Assembly (NCBI GenBank): GCA_033763795.1
Contig: JANRJV010000063.1
Span: forward strand, 1-64,000
Direction of reading: 5' to 3'
From: JAEUIV01 sp033763795
GTDB taxonomy: Bacteria; Planctomycetota; Phycisphaerae; Phycisphaerales; UBA1924
Length of the DNA: 64,000 nt
The translations under genes and the position numbers were made by a program. Position 1 is the first letter of the stretch; each line of letters begins with the position of its first letter. The notes under the pieces were generated by a model. That model had not been told where the DNA came from, did no database searches, and saw only the letters and a program-made list of their open reading frames with translations. Positions 7,531 through 14,936 of the stretch are shown piece by piece.

Positions 7531-8604
7531 TCAGCGCCTCTCGGTGGGCTGGTTGGTATCGGATGATGGAGCGGCGAGCGCGCCCTGCATGCCGCGGTCG
7601 GGGGCCTCGCCGCCGAGCGCGCGGGCGATGGCGGTGACGTTGTGATCGATCATTCCGATGTAGGTTCCCTCGTAGGTGCCGGGGGGCCCCATGGCGTCGG
7701 AGTAGAGCGAGCCGCCTATGCGGACCTCGTGGCCTCGGGCGCGGGCCCCGGCGATGAGGGCGCGGATGTTCTTCTCCCCCACTGTCGATTCGACGAAGAC
7801 GGCGGGGATCTGGCGCGAGACGAGCAGATCGACGAGCGTCTCGATGTCGCGGACGCCGGCCTCGGACTCGGTGGAGATGCCCTGGATGCCGACGACCTCG
7901 AAGCCGAAGCGGCGGCCGAAGTAGTTGAAGGCGTCGTGGGCGGTGACGAGGACGCGGCGCTGGGCGGGGACGGTCTCGAGGACGCGCTGGGCGTAGGACT
8001 GGAGCTGGTCGATGCGGGCGCGGTACGCGGCGGCGCTCGCGGCGTAGAGCTCGCGGCTCGGGGGGTCGATCTCGGCGAGCTTGTCGCGGACGACATCGAC
8101 AGTGTGCGACCAGGCCTGCGGGTCCATCCAGACGTGCGGGTCGGGGTGGGCCTCGAAGCCTTCGGGATGAAGCAGCTGGTCTTCGGCGATGAGCTCGGTG
8201 ACCGGCCAGACCTTCCGGCCCGAGGAGGCGACGCGGATCAGGGCGTCGCTCATCTTTCCTTCGAGGAGGAGGCCGCTGTAGAACACCGCGTCCGCGGAGG
8301 TGAGCAGCGCGACGTCGGAGCGCGTGGGCTTGAAGAGGTGCGGGTCGACGCCTTCCTTCATGAGGGCGGTGACGGCGGCGCGGTCGCCCGCGACGTTGCG
8401 GACGAGGTCGGCAACGATGCCGGTGGTGGCGACGATGCGGAGCTTGGGCGCCTGGGCGGGGGTCTCGGCGTTGCGCGCGATGAGGGGAGCCGAGGCGGCG
8501 CAGAGGGCGGTGAAGAGGATGAGAGATGCGGCGGCGCGGCGGAGGATGGTCCGCCGGGTGAGCGGCGCGCGGACGCCGCGGGACTGTCGAGGGGACGTGT
8601 GCAT
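7531..8604 (-). CDS. Metal ABC transporter substrate-binding protein (TroA/MntA/ZnuA type)
   Basis: A 357-residue periplasmic protein that captures a divalent metal. A basic stretch (RRTILRRAAAS) and hydrophobic helix form the export signal. The cluster A-I ligands are visible: His in GVDPHLF, His in PDPHVWMDP, His in TAHDAFNYF, and Glu/Asp in VFVESTVGEKN and LYSDAMG. The His-rich loop of Zn-specific ZnuA is absent, so Mn or Fe is somewhat more likely than Zn. The ATG at 8604 follows GGAGA. It is the first gene of the importer operon and is transcribed from the promoter at 8653-8682, with a palindrome between the -10 box and the gene. Confidence 0.9.
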   Translation of the reverse strand: MHTSPRQSRGVRAPLTRRTILRRAAASLILFTALCAASAPLIARNAETPAQAPKLRIVATTGIVADLVRNVAGDRAAVTALMKEGVDPHLFKPTRSDVALLTSADAVFYSGLLLEGKMSDALIRVASSGRKVWPVTELIAEDQLLHPEGFEAHPDPHVWMDPQAWSHTVDVVRDKLAEIDPPSRELYAASAAAYRARIDQLQSYAQRVLETVPAQRRVLVTAHDAFNYFGRRFGFEVVGIQGISTESEAGVRDIETLVDLLVSRQIPAVFVESTVGEKNIRALIAGARARGHEVRIGGSLYSDAMGPPGTYEGTYIGMIDHNVTAIARALGGEAPDRGMQGALAAPSSDTNQPTERR

Positions 8605-8624
8605 CAGGGGGTCTCCGTCGAATT

Positions 8625-8640
8625 TGTAGCGTATGCTACA
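8625..8640 (-). promoter_or_regulatory. Palindromic operator candidate of the metal importer operon
   Basis: TGTAGC (8625-8630) and GCTACA (8635-8640) are perfect arms around four bases. On the minus strand the site begins 12 bases after the -10 box and ends 20 bases before the start codon, a position from which a bound repressor would block transcription. Size and symmetry suit a DtxR/MntR-type dimer. The likely ligand is the DtxR-like domain fused to the permeases, but this is inference. A second 7-bp inverted repeat (8640-8646 / 8651-8657) abuts it. Confidence 0.6.
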
Positions 8641-8652
8641 TCCTCTGTGGAG

Positions 8653-8682
8653 AGGATAGGCGGGGCGGAATCCCCAGGTCAA
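8653..8682 (-). promoter_or_regulatory. Promoter of the metal importer operon
   Basis: Read on the minus strand, -35 TTGACC (8682-8677) and -10 TATCCT (8658-8653) are separated by 18 bases. This predicts a start near 8646, just upstream of the palindrome. The -35 box lies in one arm of the 12-bp inverted repeat shared with the his promoter. Confidence 0.6.
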
Positions 8683-8715
8683 GCCGGATGAAATGGCCCG
8701 GCAATCCGGCTTGAC
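8678..8715. repeat. 12-bp perfect inverted repeat carrying two divergent -35 boxes
   Basis: GTCAAGCCGGAT (8678-8689) and ATCCGGCTTGAC (8704-8715) are exact reverse complements with a 14-base spacer. Each arm ends in the TTGAC of an outward-facing promoter, one for the metal importer and one for the his operon. The symmetry could come from duplication of a promoter element, or could form a binding site for a shared regulator. Confidence 0.7.
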
Positions 8716-8738
8716 TGGCGGCGGAGCGTGGCTATGTT
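8711..8738 (+). promoter_or_regulatory. Promoter of the his operon
   Basis: TTGACT (8711-8716) and TATGTT (8733-8738) with 16 bases between. The predicted start, near 8745, is only a few bases before the leader-peptide ATG at 8748. Confidence 0.6.
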
Positions 8739-8747
8739 TCCGGCGTC

Positions 8748-8807
8748 ATGTTGCTCACGCCGACCCATTCGCATCATCATCTGCACCACGTTCCCGTGGC
8801 CGGGTGA
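8748..8807 (+). CDS. hisL: his leader peptide
   Basis: A 19-codon frame from ATG 8748 to TGA 8805, reading MLLTPTHSHHHLHHVPVAG. Six of 19 residues are His, five of them within seven codons (8772-8789). It lies between a promoter and a terminator-like hairpin, directly upstream of a complete his operon. That is the classical setup of attenuation, in which ribosome stalling at His codons when charged tRNA-His is scarce prevents termination. Codons GCC GGG at its end supply GGCCGG (8798-8803), which can pair with CCGGCC (8851-8856) inside the terminator stem. A ribosome at the stop codon would cover this segment. No Shine-Dalgarno precedes the ATG, and the predicted transcript starts only about 3 bases upstream, so translation may be leaderless. 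Confidence 0.88.
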   Translation: MLLTPTHSHHHLHHVPVAG

Positions 8808-8845
8808 TGGTCCGTCGGCGAGTTTTCCCGCTCGAATAGACCACC

Positions 8846-8880
8846 AGACGCCGGCCCCTGAGGGTCGGCGTTTCGCTTTG
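8846..8880 (+). terminator. his attenuator hairpin
   Basis: CGCCGGCCC (8849-8857) pairs with GGGTCGGCG (8862-8870) with one G-U pair and a 4-base loop; A8848-T8871 and neighbours extend the stem. TTTCGCTTTG follows, a modest T-rich tail. An alternative 5' structure is possible: TGGTC (8808-8812) with GACCA (8839-8843), enclosing CGAG/CTCG (8819-8822 / 8831-8834). Position before hisG and after the His-rich peptide identifies it as the regulatory terminator. Confidence 0.75.
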
Positions 8881-8923
8881 GTGAGCGGAAGGCGACTCTC
8901 TGAGCCGGCGGAGGAGACTCCGC

Positions 8924-9811
8924 TTGCCGCAGTCATCGAACTCTGAGTCGGGCGATCCGGTCCTGCGTCTGGCGCTGCCCAAGGGGCGGATGCAGGCGGG
9001 TGTGTTCGCGCTCCTTGCGGAGGCGGGGATCAGCGTGCGCAGCAGCGAGCGGGGGTATCGCCCGTCGGTGTCGCTGCCCGGGGTGGACGCGAAGATCCTC
9101 AAGCCGCAGACGATCGTCGAGATGCTGCACGCGGGCTCGCGGGACGTTGGGTTCGCGGGCGCAGACTGGGTGAGCGAGCTGGGGGCGGAGCTTGTCGAGG
9201 TGCTGGACACGGGGCTCGACCGCGTGACGCTGGTGGCGGCGGCGCCGGCGGGTCTGGTCGCGGGCGGTCGGCTGCCCGACCGGCCGGTGGTGGTCGCGTC
9301 GGAGTACGAGCGGCTGACGAAGCGGTGGATCGGCGAGCGCGGGCTGGCGGCGAGCTTCGTGCGGTCGTACGGGGCAACGGAGGTGTTTCCGCCGGAGGAT
9401 GCCGACTGCATCGTCGACATCGCGGCGACGGGCGAGACGCTGCGGGCGCAGGGGCTGCAGGTGTTCGACGAGCTGATGGCGTCGTCGACGCGGCTGTACG
9501 CGAGCCGGCGGGCGGCGAGCGATCCGACGAAGCGGGCGGCGGTCGACCGGCTGGCGCTGCTGCTGCGCTCGGTGCTGGACGCGCGCAAGCGGGTGATGCT
9601 GGAGGTGAACGTTGCGAAGGGGGATCTGGAGCGGCTGGTCGAGGTGCTGCCCTGCATGCGTGAGCCGACGGTGTCGGCGCTGCACGGGGGCGGGGCGTAC
9701 GCGGTGAAGGCGGCCGTGCCCCGGGACCGGTTGCCGCTGCTGATCCCGGAGATCAAGGCGCGGGGCGGGACGGACATCGTGGTCTCTCAGCTTTCGCAGA
9801 TCATCCCATGA
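8924..9811 (+). CDS. hisG: ATP phosphoribosyltransferase, long form
   Basis: A 295-residue enzyme catalysing the first step of histidine synthesis, condensing ATP with PRPP; this step is normally inhibited by histidine. LALPKGRMQ at residues 16-24 opens the catalytic domain, with ADCIVDIAATGETLRAQGL as the PRPP-binding region. The last 75 residues (MLEVNVAKGDLERLVEVLP...) are the ACT-like regulatory domain of the long HisG class, so no HisZ is needed. The start is a TTG at 8924, decided by GGAGGAG a few bases upstream. It is the first gene after the attenuator and overlaps the next by 4 bases. Confidence 0.95.
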   Translation: MPQSSNSESGDPVLRLALPKGRMQAGVFALLAEAGISVRSSERGYRPSVSLPGVDAKILKPQTIVEMLHAGSRDVGFAGADWVSELGAELVEVLDTGLDRVTLVAAAPAGLVAGGRLPDRPVVVASEYERLTKRWIGERGLAASFVRSYGATEVFPPEDADCIVDIAATGETLRAQGLQVFDELMASSTRLYASRRAASDPTKRAAVDRLALLLRSVLDARKRVMLEVNVAKGDLERLVEVLPCMREPTVSALHGGGAYAVKAAVPRDRLPLLIPEIKARGGTDIVVSQLSQIIP

Positions 9812-11580
9812 GCACGACGATGAACGATGCGATGACTGAGTTTGCGCGGGGCGGGCCGCGGCTGCGCGACGGGGCGGAGAGCTTCGAGCCCTACGCGCCC
9901 GCGGCTGCGGGGCCCTTCATCGATCTCTATCTCGATGCGAACGAGGGGCCCGACTGGCGAGACGATCCGGCGCTCGACGACGACGGCGACGGCCCGACGA
10001 GCGAGCGGGCGCGGCGGTATCCGTCGGCGGCGGAGCTGGAGAGGCGGATCGCATCGGACCTGGGCGTCGACGCGTCGTGCGTGCTGTTGACGGCGGGGGG
10101 CGACGACGCGATCGACCGGCTGTGCCGGGTGACGCTGCAGCCCGGGCGGACGCTGCTGTATCCGTCGCCGAGCTTCGAGATGATCCGGCGCTCGGCGCTG
10201 CTGGCGGGGGCGGCGGTCGAGACGGTCGATTGGCCGATCGGGGGCGGGTTTCCGGCGAGCGAGGTGATCGGGAGAGTGAAGCCTTCGGTGGGGCTGATCT
10301 CGATGGTCTCGCCCAACAATCCGACGGGCGCGGTGATCGAGGCGGAGGAGCTGGCGCGGGTCGCACGGGCGGCGGAGCGGACGACGCTGCTGGTCGACCT
10401 GGCGTACGCGGAGTTTGCGGAGGAGGACCTGACGCGGGCGGCGCTGTCGCTGCCCAACGCGGTGGTTGTGCGGACGTTCTCAAAGGCGTGGTCGATGGCG
10501 GGTCTGCGCGTGGGGTACGCGGCGGGGCCGGCGGCGATCATCCGGGCGATGCGGGCGGCGGGGTCGCCTTTCCCGTGCGCGGGGCCGTCGATCGCGACGG
10601 TGTCGCGGCGGTACCTGAGCGGGATAGGGCGGGTGCGGGCGGTGGTGGAGCGCGTGAAGGCAGAGCGTGAGCTGCTGACGCGGCGGCTGCGCGAGCTCGG
10701 AGCGGAGGCGACGCCGTCGCAGGCGAACTTCGTGCTGGCCCGGTTCGAGCGGGCCGAGCTGGTGTGGCGGATGCTGGGATCGCTGGGGGTGGCGGTGCGG
10801 CGGTTCGAGTCCGAGCGGCTGGCGTCGTGGCTGCGGATCACGTGTCCGGGCGACGAGCGGCAGTTCAGGCGGCTGCTGCGGGCGCTGGAGTGCGTGCTGA
10901 AGCCGGGGGCGCTGCTGTTCGACATGGACGGCGTGCTGGCGGACACTTCGCGGTCGTACCGGCGGGCGATCATCGAGACGGCGGCGGGCTTCGGCGTGCG
11001 CGTGAGCGAAGAGGAGCTGGCGGCGCAGGTGCGCGCGGGGGACGCGAACAACGACTGGATCACGACGCGGCGTCTGCTTGCGGCGCGGGGTGTGGACGTT
11101 TCGCTTGAAGCGGTGACGGAGCGGTTCGAGCGGCTGTATCAGGGGGCGGCGGGGGCCCCCGGGCTGCGTGAGACGGAGACGTTGCTGATCGGGCCGGAGG
11201 TGCTGCGCCGGCTGGCGGAGCGCCGGCCGCTGGCGGTGGTGACGGGCCGGCCGAGGGCGGACGCGGAGCACTTTCTGAGGCGGTTCGGGATCGCGGAGGT
11301 GTTCACGACGATGGTGTGCATGGGGGAGACGGAGCGCAAGCCAAGCCCGGCGCCGGTGCAGCGGGTGCTGCGGACGCTGGGGGTTTCGGGCGCGTGGATG
11401 ATCGGCGACACGCCGGACGACGTGCGCGCGGCGCGGGCGGCGGGGGTTGTGCCGCTGGGCGTCGTTGCGCCCGGCGAGGCGGAGGACGGGCGGGCGCGGG
11501 AAGCGATGAAGGCGTGCGGGGCGGCGATGGTGGCGAACGATGCGGCGGAACTTGTTTCCGTGCTGGAGGCGGCGCGATGA
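9808..11580 (+). CDS. hisC: Histidinol-phosphate aminotransferase fused to a HAD phosphatase
   Basis: A 590-residue two-domain protein. Residues about 30-365 are a class I/II PLP aminotransferase: NNPTGA near residue 170 and FSKAWSMAGLRVGY near 222, with the PLP-binding Lys in FSK. Residues about 366-590 are a HAD-fold phosphatase with all four motifs: FDMDGVLAD, VVTGR, the Lys of ERKPSPAP and MIGDTPDD. In histidine synthesis the product of HisC is substrate for histidinol phosphatase. No other phosphatase gene lies in this otherwise complete operon, so the HAD part is the likely missing enzyme. Starts and stops overlap neighbours (ATGA on both sides). Confidence 0.9.
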   Translation: MSTTMNDAMTEFARGGPRLRDGAESFEPYAPAAAGPFIDLYLDANEGPDWRDDPALDDDGDGPTSERARRYPSAAELERRIASDLGVDASCVLLTAGGDDAIDRLCRVTLQPGRTLLYPSPSFEMIRRSALLAGAAVETVDWPIGGGFPASEVIGRVKPSVGLISMVSPNNPTGAVIEAEELARVARAAERTTLLVDLAYAEFAEEDLTRAALSLPNAVVVRTFSKAWSMAGLRVGYAAGPAAIIRAMRAAGSPFPCAGPSIATVSRRYLSGIGRVRAVVERVKAERELLTRRLRELGAEATPSQANFVLARFERAELVWRMLGSLGVAVRRFESERLASWLRITCPGDERQFRRLLRALECVLKPGALLFDMDGVLADTSRSYRRAIIETAAGFGVRVSEEELAAQVRAGDANNDWITTRRLLAARGVDVSLEAVTERFERLYQGAAGAPGLRETETLLIGPEVLRRLAERRPLAVVTGRPRADAEHFLRRFGIAEVFTTMVCMGETERKPSPAPVQRVLRTLGVSGAWMIGDTPDDVRAARAAGVVPLGVVAPGEAEDGRAREAMKACGAAMVANDAAELVSVLEAAR

Positions 11581-12194
11581 GCGATACGGCGTGGCGAGTG
11601 GCGGTGGCGGGTTCGCGGCGCGCGACCGTCGAGCGGGCGACGCGGGAGACGCGGGTTCGCGTCGAGCTTGCGCTGGACGGGACGGGCGAGTCGGCGGTGC
11701 GGACGGGCATCGGGTTCCTGGATCACATGCTGGATGCGCTGGCGCGGCACGGGCGGTTCGATCTGCGTGTGGAATGCGAGGGGGACCTGGTGATCGACGA
11801 TCACCACACGGTGGAGGACTGCGGGCTGGCGCTGGGGAGGGCGTTCGAGCTGGCGCTGGGCGATCGGCGGGGGATCGCGCGGTTCGGATCGGCGTATGCG
11901 CCGCTGGACGAGGCGCTGTGCCGGGCGGTGGTGGATTTCTCGGGGCGCGGGTTCGGGCGCGCGGATCTGAAGCTGGGGCCCGGGTCGCTGGGCGGTCTCG
12001 CGAAGGAGAACGTGCCGCACTTCATGCGGTCCCTGGCGAGCGAAGCGCGGGCGGCGGTGCACGTCGACGTGCTGCACGGGGAGAACGATCACCACAAGGC
12101 GGAGGCGGCGTTCAAGGCGCTGGCGCTGGCGCTGCGGCAGGCGACGCGCGTGGACGGCGGCGGGGCCGTGCCCAGCACGAAGGGGGTGCTGTGA
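11577..12194 (+). CDS. hisB: Imidazoleglycerol-phosphate dehydratase
   Basis: A 205-residue single-domain enzyme, the usual size for a dehydratase without fused phosphatase, making imidazole acetol phosphate. The two Mn-binding His clusters are visible: DDHHTVEDCGL near residue 78 and ENDHHKAEA near 170, with HMLDALARHG between. The ATG at 11577 overlaps the stop of hisC as ATGA. The phosphatase step is apparently supplied by the HAD domain upstream. Confidence 0.95.
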   Translation: MSDTAWRVAVAGSRRATVERATRETRVRVELALDGTGESAVRTGIGFLDHMLDALARHGRFDLRVECEGDLVIDDHHTVEDCGLALGRAFELALGDRRGIARFGSAYAPLDEALCRAVVDFSGRGFGRADLKLGPGSLGGLAKENVPHFMRSLASEARAAVHVDVLHGENDHHKAEAAFKALALALRQATRVDGGGAVPSTKGVL

Positions 12195-12862
12195 TGGCGT
12201 TTGGGGACGAGGGGGCCGCGCGCGGGCTGGGCGGGCTCGAGGTCACGATCATCGCGACGGGAGTGGCGAACGTCGCGTCGGTGCGGTCGGCGTTCGAGCG
12301 GCTGGGCGTGCGGACGCGGCTGAGCGCGGCGCCGCAAGATGCGGCGCGAGCGCCGCTGGTGGTGCTGCCGGGCGTGGGATCGTTCGGGGCGGCGATGGCG
12401 GCGCTGCGCGGGGCGGGGCTTGCGGGGCCGCTGGCGGCGCGGATCGGAGAGGGGCGGCCGACGCTGGCGATCTGCCTCGGGCTGCAATTGCTTGCCGCGT
12501 CCAGCGAGGAGAGCCCGGGGGCGGAGGGACTTGGGGTTATTGCCGGGCGTGTGACGCGGTTTCGAGGTGGCGCGCGCGTGCCGCACATGGGCTGGAACGT
12601 GGTTCGGCCGGCGGAGGGAGGAACGCGCGTCGAGGCGGGCGAGGCGTACTACGCGAACTCGTTCAAGCTTGATGACGGGCCCGAGGGGTGGGCCGTTTCG
12701 ACGAGCGAGTACGGCGAGCGGTTCGTGGCGGCGGTAGAGCGGGGCGACGTGCTGGCGTGCCAGTTTCACCCGGAATTGTCGGGCGAATGGGGCTTGCGGC
12801 TCATCGGCCGGTGGCTCGCGACGAGCGCGCGGCGCGCGGAAGGGCGGGTGGCGGCGTGCTGA
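12194..12862 (+). CDS. hisH: Imidazole glycerol phosphate synthase, glutamine amidotransferase subunit
   Basis: A 222-residue class I glutaminase that releases ammonia for HisF. The nucleophile Cys lies in AICLGLQLL (about residue 96) and the His-Glu pair in QFHPELS (about 193-197); LPGVGSFG carries the oxyanion strand. The start overlaps the hisB stop by one base (TGATG), and the end overlaps hisF by 7 bases, consistent with 1:1 translation of the two subunits. Confidence 0.95.
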   Translation: MAFGDEGAARGLGGLEVTIIATGVANVASVRSAFERLGVRTRLSAAPQDAARAPLVVLPGVGSFGAAMAALRGAGLAGPLAARIGEGRPTLAICLGLQLLAASSEESPGAEGLGVIAGRVTRFRGGARVPHMGWNVVRPAEGGTRVEAGEAYYANSFKLDDGPEGWAVSTSEYGERFVAAVERGDVLACQFHPELSGEWGLRLIGRWLATSARRAEGRVAAC

Positions 12863-13650
12863 CGACGCGGATCATTCCATGCCTGGATGTGCGCGGCGGG
12901 CGGGTGGTGAAGGGGGTGCGGTTCGCCGGGCTGCGCGACGCGGGGGACCCCGCGGAGCTGGCGGCGGAGTATGAGCGCCAGGGGGCCGACGAGCTGGTGA
13001 TGCTGGACGTTTCGGCGACGCTGGAGGAGCGGCGCACGGCGGCGGAGACGGTGGCGCGGCTGCGGGCGGTGCTGTCCGTGCCGCTGACGGTGGGCGGGGG
13101 CGTGGGCGGGGTGGGTGACGCGGCGCGGCTGCTGGAGGCGGGGGCGGACAAGGTCGGCGTGAACTCGGCGGCGGTGCGCGATCCGGAGCTTGTGGCGCGG
13201 CTGAGCGAACGGTTCGGCGCGCAGTGCGTGGTGGTGGCGATCGATGCCGCGCGGCGCGCGGAGGGTGGGTGGCGCGTGCTGGTGCGGTCGGGGTCGGAGG
13301 CGACGGAGCTGGACGCGACGGGGTGGGCGCGGCGGTGCGGGGAACTTGGCGCGGGGGAAGTGCTGCTGACGAGCTGGGACCGGGACGGGACGCGGGCGGG
13401 GTACGACCTCGAGCTGTTGCGGGCGGTGTCGGGAGCGGTGCGCGTGCCGGTGATCGCGTCGGGGGGCGCGGCGCACGCGGCGCACATGAGCGAAGCGATC
13501 GAGGCCGGGGCGGACGCGGTGCTGGCGGCGTCGATCTTTCACGACGGGCAGGAGACGGTGGGCTCGATCAAGCGGGCGCTGGCGGAGCACGGCGTGCGGG
13601 TCCGGCTGCGCGAGGGCGGCGGGCGCGAGAGGAAGGAGCAGCGGCGATGA
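12856..13650 (+). CDS. hisF: Imidazole glycerol phosphate synthase, cyclase subunit
   Basis: A 264-residue beta/alpha barrel closing the imidazole ring and releasing AICAR. The two catalytic Asp lie in IIPCLDVRGG (about residue 10) and VVAIDAARR (about 128); phosphate-binding loops are GGGVGG and ASGGAA. The GTG at 12856 is chosen because it places IIPCLD at the N-terminus; the frame upstream of it is hisH sequence read in another phase. The charged C-terminal tail is slightly longer than usual. Confidence 0.95.
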   Translation: MLTTRIIPCLDVRGGRVVKGVRFAGLRDAGDPAELAAEYERQGADELVMLDVSATLEERRTAAETVARLRAVLSVPLTVGGGVGGVGDAARLLEAGADKVGVNSAAVRDPELVARLSERFGAQCVVVAIDAARRAEGGWRVLVRSGSEATELDATGWARRCGELGAGEVLLTSWDRDGTRAGYDLELLRAVSGAVRVPVIASGGAAHAAHMSEAIEAGADAVLAASIFHDGQETVGSIKRALAEHGVRVRLREGGGRERKEQRR

Positions 13651-14936
13651 TCGTTCCATCGATCGACCTGATGGGGGGAAAGACGGTGCAACTGGTGGGC
13701 GGGCGCGAGCTGGCGCTGGAGGCGGGCGACCCGGCTCCGATCGCCGATCGGTTCGCGGTGGCGGGCGAGATCGCGGTGATCGACCTGGACGCGGCGCTGG
13801 GGCGCGGGTCGAACGCGGAGCTGATCCGGCCGCTGCTGGCAGGGGCGTCGTGCCGGGTGGGCGGCGGGATCCGCGACGTGCGCACGGCGGTTTCATGGCT
13901 GGACGCGGGGGCGGCGCGGGTGATCCTGGGCACGGCGGCGACGCCCGAGGTGCTGCGTGAGCTACCGAGGGAGCGCGTGATCGCGGCGCTGGATGCCGAC
14001 GGCGGCGAGGTCGTCGTGAAGGGGTGGCGCGAGCGGACGGGTCGGGGGATCGTGGAGCGGATCGGCGAGCTACGCGAGCACGTGAGCGGGTTCCTGGTGA
14101 CGTTCGTGGAGCGCGAGGGGCGGATGCAGGGGACGGACCTGGAGCTGGCGCGGGCGGTGATCGCGGCGGCGGGGCCGGCGCGCGTGACGATCGCGGGGGG
14201 CGTGACGACGGCGGAGGACATCGCGGAGTTGGATGCGCTGGGGGCGGCTGCGCAGGTGGGCATGGCGCTGTACACGGGGCGGCTGGAGCTGGCGGACGCG
14301 GTGGCGGCGCCGCTGCGGAGCGACCGGGCGGACGGGCTGTGGCCGACGGTCGTGACGGACGAGCGGGGCGTGGCGCTGGGGCTGGCGTATTCGTCGCGCG
14401 AGAGCTTGCGTGAGGCGGTGCGGCGGCGGCGCGGCGTGTATCACTCGCGGTCGCGCGGGGGGCTGTGGGTGAAGGGCGAGTCGTCGGGCGCGACGCAGGA
14501 GCTGCTGCGAGTTGATCTCGACTGCGACCGCGATGCGCTGCGTTTCACGGTGCGGCAGGCGGGGGGCGGGTTCTGTCACACGGGGTCGCGCACGTGCTGG
14601 GGGACGGCGCGGGGGCTGGACGCGCTGGAGTCGAAGCTCGCGCGGATCGCTGCGGAGGGAGCGGACGCCGGGAGCCCGAGCTACACGGCGCGGCTGCTGC
14701 GGGAGGAGGGTCTGCTGGGGGCGAAGCTGGCCGAGGAAGCGCGGGAGCTGGCGGAGGCGCTGCAGCGGGGCGACGCGGGGGACATCGCGCATGAGGCGGC
14801 GGATCTGCTGTACTTCGCGCTGGCCGGTCTGGCGAAGGCGGGCGTGCCGCTGGCGGAGGTCGAGAGGGTGCTTGACCGGCGCGCTCTGCGCGTGACGAGG
14901 CGGGGCGGCGACGCGAAAGCGAGCGTGCGATCATGA
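13647..14936 (+). CDS. hisA: HisA-HisI-HisE triple fusion
   Basis: A 429-residue protein covering three pathway steps. Residues 1 to about 238 are the ProFAR isomerase barrel HisA (PSIDLMGGKTVQLVGG, catalytic Asp; AALDADGGEVVVKGW; GGVTTAEDI). Residues about 248-335 are phosphoribosyl-AMP cyclohydrolase HisI (SRSRGGLWVKGESSG, DLDCDRDALRF, FCHTGSRTCWG with Zn Cys). Residues about 338-425 are the pyrophosphohydrolase HisE (LAEEARELAEAL, EAADLLYFALAGL). HisIE fusions are common, but adding HisA at the N-terminus is unusual. It starts at 13647 with an ATGA overlap. No stop or frameshift separates the parts. Confidence 0.93.
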   Translation: MIVPSIDLMGGKTVQLVGGRELALEAGDPAPIADRFAVAGEIAVIDLDAALGRGSNAELIRPLLAGASCRVGGGIRDVRTAVSWLDAGAARVILGTAATPEVLRELPRERVIAALDADGGEVVVKGWRERTGRGIVERIGELREHVSGFLVTFVEREGRMQGTDLELARAVIAAAGPARVTIAGGVTTAEDIAELDALGAAAQVGMALYTGRLELADAVAAPLRSDRADGLWPTVVTDERGVALGLAYSSRESLREAVRRRRGVYHSRSRGGLWVKGESSGATQELLRVDLDCDRDALRFTVRQAGGGFCHTGSRTCWGTARGLDALESKLARIAAEGADAGSPSYTARLLREEGLLGAKLAEEARELAEALQRGDAGDIAHEAADLLYFALAGLAKAGVPLAEVERVLDRRALRVTRRGGDAKASVRS

